Assembly (NCBI RefSeq): GCF_022539505.1
Contig: NC_061508.1
Span: 60,122,033 to 60,186,032, forward strand
DNA: 64,000 bases
Source: Lolium rigidum
Taxonomy: Eukaryota; Streptophyta; Magnoliopsida; Poales; Poaceae
Direction of reading: 5' to 3'
A program made the translations under genes and the position numbers. Below are positions 56,045 to 64,000 of the stretch, in pieces. The notes under the pieces are model-generated. The model worked only from the letters and a program-made list of their open reading frames with translations, was not told the DNA's origin and ran no database searches. How positions within the stretch are numbered: the first letter of the stretch is position 1; every line of letters begins with the position of its first letter.

Positions 56045-57355
56045 TATTACCATATGGAAAGTGATGAGGATCCTTCGGAGGCTGCAAACAACCGAGCCTC
56101 CGGGTCCTCCGATTGACACGTGTCCCCATTCCTAAAATCACAAAAACCCGCCTCCAACCGCATCCACACGCGGAGCGAAGACGCCAGAACAGGTCTCGTC
56201 TATTTTTTCTCAACAATACGGCCATATGTAGCATTGCTGGTCGGCGGCGCCGCCGGCAGCACGTCAACTCCGGCTGGCCGGACCGTCGCCCCGCCGACAG
56301 CATCTATGTCGCTCGCTTGCAGCAGCCGCTACCGGCGTTTGCAGCTCTATTGGCCACCCTTTGCAGCACCGGCGGTGGACTATTGCAGCTCCGGCGGCGT
56401 CGCCGGTGCCGCCAGCACATCAACTATGGCTGGCCGCATCGCAGCCGCGCCGATAGCACCGTCGCCCCCGCCGGCAGCATCAATGTTGCTCGCTTGCAGC
56501 GGTCGCTACCGGCGTCTGTAGCTCCGGTGGCCGGTCTTTGTAGCACCGGCGACAGACCATTGCAGCTTCGGTGTCCGGTCTTTGTAGCACCGGCGACGAA
56601 CCATTGCAGCTCCGGTGGCCGGCCTTTGTAGCACCGGCGGCGGACCATTGCAGCTCCCGCAGCGCACCCCCGATGACGGATGGTAGCATCGCCACCCTCC
56701 CCTTGAAGCACCTCTCCTAAGGGTAGGGAGCACCCTCGCCTTCCCCTGGTAGCACCGCCAGCTGCCGCTCGCAGCAACCCGGGCGCCGCTCGGAGCACCG
56801 CCATTGATAGGAGGTAGCACCGCCGGATGCCAAGTCGCAGCATCACCGCTAATGGATGGTAGCACTCCCCGCACGCCCATCACACCAACGCCTACACCCT
56901 CGCAGCGTCGATTCCTTCTTGCTACTACAGCGTCGCAGAGATTTCATCCTTGCATCAAGGCGGCGCTGGCTTGCAGCGACGGGAGAGGGTGAGAGTTGCG
57001 AGCTGCAGGGGAGGCGCCAGATGTGATGGTGCACGGGCAGTGCAGCGACGCGAACTGCAGGGGTGTGGCGGGTTTGTGCACGGGCGTCGGCGAGAGGGAG
57101 AGGAGGGAGCTGCAGAGGAGAAACTCGGGCGCTCTCCATGGCCGTGCTTGTCGGCGCACTGGGCGAGGGGAGAGAGGGGAAAAGGAGCGCTGGATGGAGT
57201 GGATGGGAGAGTCCGGGAAGAAGATAAGAGTACGTGGTGGGCCCTGCCTCACATGTCTGGTTCAGCGGCAATGATCAGATGGATCCAAGGGCGCACAACC
57301 CGGAGGCTGCGAGAAAGCCAACCTCCGCCTGATTCAAAGAATTTTCCTTACCATA
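56045..57355. mobile_element. Probable non-autonomous Mutator-like element
   Basis: Imperfect inverted ends (ATATGGAAAGTGATGAGGAT... on the left, ATATGGTAAGGAAAATTCTT... on the right, inverted, both leading to CGGAGGCTG/CGGAGGTTGG) enclose a GC-rich interior that is open in several frames without domains. The middle is a minisatellite. I could not fix a target duplication, so both class and exact ends are tentative. Confidence 0.4.
56290..56660. repeat. Minisatellite, units of about 43 bp
   Basis: Diverged tandem copies of TTGCAGCTCCGGTGGCCGG followed by TCTTTGTAGCACCGGCGAC. The best-preserved copies lie at 56515-56655. The long minus-strand open frames here are products of the repeat. Confidence 0.8.
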
Positions 57356-57624
57356 TTGAGGTTTGGACATCAACCAACATATAGATATCACGAATCTTCC
57401 GTGTAAAAAAAAAAGATATCACGAATCTCCTTTGTATCTAGGGCTAGACAGTATAACGGGACTATGGAGCAATGGTGGTTCTGGAGATGATGCTGAGGTG
57501 GTAGAATGGTGAGGATCCAACATTTTTGTAAATCATGTTGCATAAGTTTAAAACAAAATTAGTCATAATTCTGCAGATTTATACTCTCATGATCCTACAA
57601 CTCCAAAATAGACAAAAAAAATCC

Positions 57625-57660
57625 GTGGTCGGCAGGATTCGAACCTGCGGTGGACATCAA
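57625..57660 (-). repeat. tRNA-Ser-like 3' segment
   Basis: On the minus strand GCAGGTTCGAATCCTGC forms a perfect T-arm with consensus B box, followed by CGACCACGG (like the acceptor end of plant tRNA-Ser) and a run of T, a Pol III-type stop. The D-arm and anticodon side do not fold as a tRNA, so this is a fragment or SINE. Confidence 0.45.
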
Positions 57661-58690
57661 CCGACACTAGGAAGCTTTCGGCGCGGCGCACGCCGCAGCC
57701 CCGCGATTTTGACCTTGTAACATGCGATTGTTAGCATTTACTACCTTAAGGTGTCTTTTATTTTAGCATGGTGAGTGGTCCTTCTGAATGAATATGTGTT
57801 TAAGTAATATGGATGTTTGCTTAATCAGCGGGGTAGCAATGAGACGCTGGAGCGTTGTGTGCATGTATATGTTGATGTGTGGATTTCTGCTGCGATAAGT
57901 ATGAAATGTAGATATCCGAAAGTTGAGTGTGCATGTGACTACTTTGGCTTAATCGGGGGTGCAGCAATGAAATGCATGTGCTTGTGTCTGGATTCTAGTT
58001 TCTCGGCTTAGGCGACGCAGCTCCTACCTTGCTTTGATCGATGGAGTAGGCTATGTTTATGCTGTGTAATGGGATGCAGTATCAGTCCAATAGCTTCTTA
58101 ATTTTTTAATTATATATGTTCTTATATTTTTTTGGGTCGAGGCTGCAGTAGATCGAGATGACAGAAATAACAAAGGAAACATTGTGCGACTGTTTGGCCT
58201 GGGTAAGTTGACTGGTAGACAGTCGCTCTCAGCAACCCATGTTTTTCTTATCCACAACATGCCTCCTAGGTGCTCTTCTCGAGACACTCGCTTGCTGACG
58301 GATCTATGGGGGGCGGCGCTTGGTGGAGGGTTGTGCGCCACCATCGAGGATGGTAGAAGAGAGAAGGAGAGGCCGCGGGAAGGTCAGGGATCTAGAGCTC
58401 TCCATTGGTGATGCGGCGCTGGCGATGGAGGTTCTCTTCGTTGCAGGCCGCAGCGGCTCACGGGTTGGCTCTAGGAGTCCAAGCAGGGGGGATGGAGGCC
58501 AGCAGCTGGGCGTGGGAGGCGGGGCGCGAGAAGGAAGGTGTGGGGGACGCGTTTAGTGCTTGGACCATAGGGCTGGGAGCTCTGCTTGCAGCGCTGGATC
58601 AAAGCCGAGCTCAAAGGTAAGAATTGAGGGTCTGGTCTAACTTTCGCTGGATACTTGCCATATGCTGGAAGCATTTTTATTTCCACATTC
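57661..58690. other. Unassigned interval
   Basis: A loosely repeated pair (about 57820 and 57945, GCTTAATC.G.GGG..GCAATGA) is visible. GC-rich open frames at 58260-58620 show no domain. Confidence 0.4.
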
Positions 58691-58691
58691 C

Positions 58692-58835
58692 TTTCTTTAG
58701 GAGAAACACATTTTGGAAAGAAGAGAAGGTAGATATTCAATTCCATGTTTAGTTGACCACTCATTTCTTTAGGAGAAACATATTTTGGAAAGAACAGAAG
58801 GTAGATAGTTCAATTCCATGTTTAGCTGCCTTGTT
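58692..58835. repeat. 72-bp tandem duplication
   Basis: TTTCTTTAGGAGAAACA.AT and TTTGGAAAGAA.AGAAGGTAG occur in two copies starting at 58692 and 58764 with few differences. Confidence 0.85.
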
Positions 58836-59869
58836 CATCGATGCTTACCTTCAATGAGTCATGGTAAGCCAATAGCTGATAGTACAGATCATAGGCATGT
58901 GTAATATAGCACAACATGTATGTACCCAGTGCAAAACAAAGGGTGATCGTGTAATTGTGATGGTACCAAGCAAGAAGAATCGTGTGGGTATGAGCATAGC
59001 TGATCTCAAAAAGATACACGTGTTTTATGCTCATCCATTGACAGTAAAATTTTAGTTCTTGTTTTCCTTGCACATATTTAGGGGAGCAACAGTAGCCTCA
59101 TTCGATTTTTGGCTCCAAGAGGTGTCAGGCTGCTTTACTGCTGCCGATATGCATGTGTCTTTTTAGACAACCTGCAAGCTGAAATAAACATCACATATGG
59201 TAGTACTGGCGACAGGAGAAATTTGCAATATGGCATATTTAGTAAACTACTGTTGCAGGGCTTGCTAAACTGGATAATCAAACATGAACTTCTAGGTACT
59301 GGCTACTTATACATGAAGTTGTAGGCACTGGATAAGTACACAAAGTTTTAGGTAGGTGATCTTAAAGGATTGAGAGGACATCCATCTAAGGTACTAATAC
59401 ATAAGATAGTCTGTTTATACATTGTAGTCTTTACAGCAAAAGCTAACAAACAGATGAGACGTCTCATCTGCAGCCTGCTGGCTGATTTGCTTGTTGGTGT
59501 GCTTGTTCTAGCTACGTGTTGCCAGCACAATCTCGGCAGTGGCTCCAGCAAAAGTAGGCCCTAGAATCAGTGTCTTGCTACAATGATATATGAAGTGTGC
59601 AAGCCATAGGCAAGCTAGGAAATCACCTTCTGATTTCCACTTGTCAAAGAGCGCCTTGATTGGGTCTTTCTTCTCGTTGTTTGCGCTCTAAGTGATGTTC
59701 AGGTTTCGAGATGAATGAGCAAGTGTCATTTGGTTGCGATATGGAACCAAGGAGAAGATATACCTTTGCTACCAGATGTGGTACCCTTTCTGCCTATGTC
59801 CAAGTAGAAAATACATTAGAACATATTGGGTTACCTGTCTATAGATAATCTTCGAGGCTATCATTACCT
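58836..59869. other. Unassigned interval
   Basis: AT-rich with short open frames. A small palindrome CAGATGAGACGTCTCATCTG occurs at 59452-59471. No gene recognised. Confidence 0.4.
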
Positions 59870-60480
59870 CCTCCGTGTTTGTGTCGGTGGCTTCGATTAC
59901 GTCTTTGGCAGGCATTGTTTATGAGATCTTGTTCTGTTCAGGCTGGCCGTGTGTGCTTCCGCCTGCATTAGTCGGAACGGCTGTTTCACCGGTTGTTGGT
60001 AGGTTAGAATGGTTGGATGATGCTTGTTCTGGTGCTGAGCTATTGATCAACTGGCACTTGAGACAGTAAGAAACAATATCCTAGGGTCAGCGTCATAAGT
60101 CTCCTGGGCTACTTCAGCAATGACAGCAGACTTGTTGCGCACTATGCCAACGATGGCGCAAGTGGCAGAATTAGGTCGACCCCTAGTAGTGGTGGCAAGC
60201 AAAGTAACATCTCTGCCCATAAGGGCAGTGCACATCATCAAATGAGTTTGCGTCATACACGTATAGAGGGATGTTTTCAGGCACCGGCACGACCTCAGTG
60301 ACCTTTGTGTTCCGACTAATTCTAATCTTATAGAGGTGGTCGGTTGTCTTGTATTTGGGTGAGGCAGCAACAACCATGAATGACTGGAGCCCCTAGACCA
60401 CCCTCCTCCAGTTTCTCCTTGAACTGGTCCACTTGATTGGCCGGCAAGGAACCCAGGCAGTATGAACTTAGCCTAAGTGT
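59870..60480 (-). pseudogene. RPA-like OB-fold (replication protein A large-subunit type) fragment
   Basis: Read on the minus strand: NQVDQFKEKLEEGG, then FMVVAASPKYKTTDHLYKIR, ISRNTKVTEVVPVPENIPLY, VYDANSFDDV, and after a frame change LMGRDVTLLATT and IVRNKSAVIAEV. The block with a VxA..YKTTDH.YKIRI..NTKV core and PENIPLY resembles the second DNA-binding OB fold of plant RPA1-like proteins, a family also carried by plant Helitrons. A low-complexity tail rich in Ser/Thr/Pro follows (about 60060-59920). Frames are broken, so it is a fragment. Confidence 0.5.
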
Positions 60481-61170
60481 ACCTCTCATGTAAACAACTA
60501 ATAGCTATTTTAATAATTAGCATTACTATAAGCTAGAACTTACTGCTGGCTGTATCGTGTTGCTATGAAAATAAAAACAAAATAGAGCATACAGGTTGAG
60601 CTGATCGTTGCATTTTATGTGCAGGTGATAATGGTCCAACCGAGGATGTAAATGTTCAGTTAGCAAGAAAATGGTGCAGTATACTGAATGATAAAGACAG
60701 TTGAGCGCACTAGAGGAAAAAAGCAACGCAAACACTGGCAGGTAACTAATTTCATTAAATCCAGCAAATGAATGAGTTCAATGTTATGTGCTGCTAACTA
60801 AATGAGTTCACATGATATGTACTGCTAAATCTTTCGTTATCCAAGGGATGAGTAAAACATTGAAAATTAATTAATTAGATGATAATATTGTTATTTGCTT
60901 CGTTATCTAAAGGATGAGTAAACATTAGAAAATTTCGACGATAAGGCCAGGTTAACTACAACGCCTAACATAACCAGCTGATTAAACTCAACCAGGGAAG
61001 CAAAAACTGAATATCTGCAAATGTCAGGTTATATCATATAGTTGATATAAGAAAGTGGTCTGCACCACAAGCTAAATACATATAGTAGCAGCTAGAAGAT
61101 TGTCTTACAATAACATTTTTCACTGGAAATCTGGAACCAACCTTTGGAAAACAAATAAGTGAGTCCAGAA

Positions 61171-61911
61171 GATTATCTAACCTCAACAACATTTTATTCC
61201 CCAAACTACAGGAGCATCGTGTGCGCACTCTGATTCCAATTTTCTTCATATCTCCATATGCTCCATACTCTCCTTATAGGGTGGACTCCTCTAGCTGGTG
61301 GTAGGATCCAAAACAATCTTGATGCAATAAAATGCATCCATCAAAATGCAATCTGCTAACTGAAACATGAAAAGGAAAACAAATTAGGATAGATATAATC
61401 CACAAATTAGGTGGGCCTGTATTTCATGTTATCTTGTGGTGGCAGAACCATTTGTCATTAATCCTTTACCAGATTATTATCAGGTCTAATTTTCCGTAGA
61501 AAGATGGAGTAAATAAATGTTGATAAGATTATCTTACTCCAACAACATTTTATTCCCCAAACTACAGGAGCATCGTGTGCGCACTCTGATTCAAATTTTC
61601 GTGTGCGCACTCTGATTCAAATTTTCTTCATATCTCCATATGCTCCATACTCTCCTTATAGGGTGGACTCCTCTAGCTGGTGGTAGGATCCAAAACAATC
61701 TTGATGCAGTAAAATGCATCCATCAAAATGCAATCTGCTAACTGAAACATGAAAATGAAAACAAATTAGGATAGATATAATTCACAAATTAGGTGGGCTT
61801 GTATTTCATGTTATCTTGTGCTGGCAGAACCATTTGTCATTAATCCTTTACCAGATTATTATCAGGTCTAATTTTCCGTATCTTAGAAAGATGGAGTAAA
61901 TAAATGTTGAT
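61171..61911. repeat. Tandem duplication of about 356 bp
   Basis: Copy 1 (61171-61526) and copy 2 (61527-61911) are almost identical (for example ATTTTATTCCCCAAACTACA at 61191 and 61547, and CCAGATTATTATCAGGTCTA in both). Copy 2 contains a further 26-bp internal tandem repeat starting CGTGTGCGCACTCTGATTC. Confidence 0.93.
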
Positions 61912-62470
61912 CTACTCAAAACTGAGCGAGAATAGGGTTAAGTACTTATATAAGTGTAGCATTATAATGGTGAAAAGAAGACTGTCATCTGTGAAGTTCA
62001 GTTACAACAAATGGAGATAATCAGGTAATAATATGATTATTGTTAAAAGGATGCTACATATAGGTTCCAACAATTCAAGTTCTTCATAATAGAGGGCGAG
62101 TAAACAAAGTTTTTGGTCAATTCACGGCCGCAACAATAAAATCCAACTTGTATATATGTTGCCGTGTGCATTCTTACTTTTCCAATCTGCCTGTAATTAT
62201 TGGTTTTTAGTACAGGTGGTAATGCAAACAGAGAGTGGCAGTTGCATAATACGGTGAGCAGGTCAGAAATAAAGAAGATAAATGAAAACAGGTAGAGAGG
62301 AAGAGAAAGATACACGAATAGAGGGAGCAAGAATTCACCTAATCTATCCAGCTGTTCTTGGAACTACCGAAGTGCATCTTGCCGATTCCGGCTGCTTGCC
62401 TTGCCATATTTCTGGCCTCAAAGTTTTGATGTCGCACAAAGCACAACTTGAGAGATTGGCACCAAATTAA

Positions 62471-63295
62471 TCAAAGGAGGACCAAAATAGCAAGAACAGC
62501 CGGTGCCAACAATTGATTGATCTTGGATCCTATCGTACTGCTAACTGCAGCACCTTGTGAACATGCCAGTCGTGCCTGAAACTGAAACGGGAGGAACTGC
62601 AAGCAGGACCAAGACAGTCGTGCCTGAAACGGGAGGAACTGCAAACAGGACCAAGACATGGCCCCGTGGAAAACCTGTAGGCCTACCTTCCCTTGAACAT
62701 GTGCCCCAGACGGGCACGAACTATACGGAGAGGTAGAAGGCGATGCAGGGGGCGACCTCGCCGCGTGTGCCACATCGCCGGCCGACCATAGTGGATCGGA
62801 CAGGGAGAGGCGCTGGCTTCGGATGATCCAACATGCCGTATGGCCATCCTCGGGGGCCACATGGTTGTGGATATGGAGAGGCGGCAGCGCCCGACGGAGC
62901 CAAAAGCGGCCAGCCGTAGGGCTTTCCTCGGCGGCGGCGTGGTCAGACGGAGGTGGAGAGGTGCCAGCGTCCGGTGGAGCGAACAACGGCGTGCCGTATG
63001 GTCTTCGTCGGTGGCGGCTGTGGGTTGGGTAGGCGAGCGAAAAACCTAGAACTTCCAGAAAAAGCTGAGGCGCGAAGAGAGAGCTGGGCAAAAAAACCGT
63101 TCGCCTCGTTCGCTTTGACCAGATCAGAGACAGACCGGATAACCGGATGTAACCGAAACTATAAAAGGCAATTAAATCACAAAAACCGGAAAAAATTGGG
63201 ATGTTGACCGGGAGAGAGCGGTAACCACGATTTTTACGCACGAAAAAAAGGTGGGCCAAAACTACCGGTGCGCATCCAGAGAAACCACCGGCCAT
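62471..63295 (-). other. Long open frame of doubtful coding status
   Basis: 274 codons are open (MAGGFSGCAPVVLAHLF...). The composition is Pro/Ser/Arg-rich with no domain. The C-terminal part is made of a DNA tandem repeat (62568-62657), giving SWSCLQFLPF twice. GC content and CpG density here resemble a promoter or first-exon region of a host gene more than a conserved protein. I do not claim it is translated. Confidence 0.25.
62568..62657. repeat. Tandem duplication of 48 and 42 bp
   Basis: AGTCGTGCCTGAAAC...GGGAGGAACTGCAA.CAGGACCAAGAC occurs twice, starting at 62568 and 62616. The first copy has six extra bases. Confidence 0.9.
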
Positions 63296-63429
63296 CTACA
63301 GTGAGAAAAGCTGTACGTGGCCACGTTTGATTGGACAAAATCTTCAGGAAACAGTACCGAAAATGCTAAGATTTGAGCAGATGGGGTTAACTTTTATATA
63401 TGTATATATTCCATGTAATATACTTTGCC

Positions 63430-64000
63430 ACCTAAAGAAAGTTCCACTTTTCGGTTATTCCTTTTGAAGATTTCCATATGAATAATATTTACCTCAAAGA
63501 ACTCTTGCGCAAAGTGAATCTGGTTCCTCCATAAGCCTCCGACATTTCTTTGCTAACATTGCATTATAATAAAATTCTGAACTCTTTCAACATGGTACTT
63601 AAAATTATCAGATCTAATTACACCCACCATAGAATTCAGCCCAAGGTATCCATCATTAAGAGATTCAGTCCAAATATCCAACACTTTACAAACTTCCACT
63701 CTCTATTTCGACTGGGGTACTAGGAATGAAATAAATACTGCACTTTTCTACACTTATTATAAGCTGTCCTCAACTTGCGCAATATGAATCTATAGAACAT
63801 GTTTCAAAGTTCTTGTATTATCCCATTTAGCGTCCATCAAAATAAGTAAGTAATCCGCAAACAACAAATGTGACACCATTGGTGCGTGACGGCAGACATA
63901 TACGTCATTCAATGAGTTTGTACTTTCAGCATGATTCAACATACAATATAAGGCCTATGCACAAAGACGAAATAAACACCACTCAACTCGGTCATAGTTT
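63430..64000 (-). pseudogene. LINE reverse transcriptase relic, continues past the window edge
   Basis: Minus-strand fragments in several frames match plant LINE RT: HVCH-like segment before the active site, then LLFADYLLILMDA (the FADD box with the second Asp changed to Tyr), NTRTLKHVL, VCKVLDIWTESLNDGYLGL, MVGVIRSDNFKYHVERVQNF and GGLWRNQIHFAQEF. Stops and frameshifts plus the active-site change show it is dead. It is likely the same broad family as the relic at 48070-49435. Confidence 0.7.

Noticed and set aside
56424..57384. Several minus- and plus-strand open frames of 90-140 codons
   Set aside because: Created by the minisatellite and GC-rich composition; repeated CNG..PVLQRP-type words have no family.
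62471..63295. A 274-residue protein-coding gene
   Set aside because: No domain, biased composition and a C-terminus produced by a DNA tandem repeat. Kept only as a doubtful open frame.
1..64000. CRISPR arrays, bacterial operons, integrated viral genomes, rRNA genes
   Set aside because: None was seen. Direct repeats here are transposon or minisatellite type, and reverse transcriptase relics belong to LINEs or LTR retrotransposons.

Overview
The window looks like intergenic-to-genic DNA from a large-genome grass, most likely a Triticeae species (wheat, barley, Aegilops or a relative). The reasons are a BARE1/Angela-like Copia LTR, several grass-type LTR families with clear 5-bp target duplications, PIF/Harbinger elements with TTA duplications, Stowaway MITEs, plant L1-type LINEs and Helitrons with the grass-type hairpin plus CTAG end. 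Nearly everything is transposon-derived. I see one probably functional host gene, a two-exon CC-NB-ARC-LRR resistance-type (NLR) gene at 49945-53733 on the minus strand.

Layout. 1-328: unassigned flank. 329-16201: three Helitrons that read best as a nested set. Helitron 1 (364-4868) sits in the first bases of Helitron 2 (353-6659), which sits in the first bases of Helitron 3 (329-16201). Helitron 1 carries a deleted PIF/Harbinger element (1814-3289). Helitron 3 carries a near full-length but frame-broken L1-type LINE (7941-15617, minus). 16202-20583: AT-rich, gene-poor DNA with a Stowaway MITE and a LINE relic.

20589-29058: a solo Copia LTR (target duplication CTAAT) split by a complete non-autonomous LTR retrotransposon (22267-28950, target duplication GTTAG, tRNA-Asp primer site). 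29064-30834: a decayed Myb/SANT-like gene. 30840 to about 45010: a minus-strand LTR retrotransposon related to the previous one. Its internal ORF region is split by a gag-protease-only Gypsy-like element (35404-43872, target duplication TTTCT, initiator-Met primer site). Its right LTR is cut by yet another LTR (from 45011), which runs into a 100-N assembly gap (45510-45609).

45633-47350: a second PIF/Harbinger element with perfect 20-bp ends and a broken ORF. 47354-49900: a LINE relic, a MITE and a Helitron-like 3' end. 49945-53733: the NLR gene. 53734-64000: a GA tract, a MITE, tRNA-derived pieces, a Gypsy integrase relic, a probable Mutator-type non-autonomous element full of minisatellite repeats, an RPA-like OB-fold fragment, several recent tandem duplications and another LINE relic at the right edge.

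There is no operon-like cooperation between genes. The biology on view is layered transposition: the order of insertions can be read from duplications and interrupted sequences, and most elements have lost their catalytic genes. Coordinates of element ends with stated target duplications are exact to the base as read. Ends given for relics are approximate.
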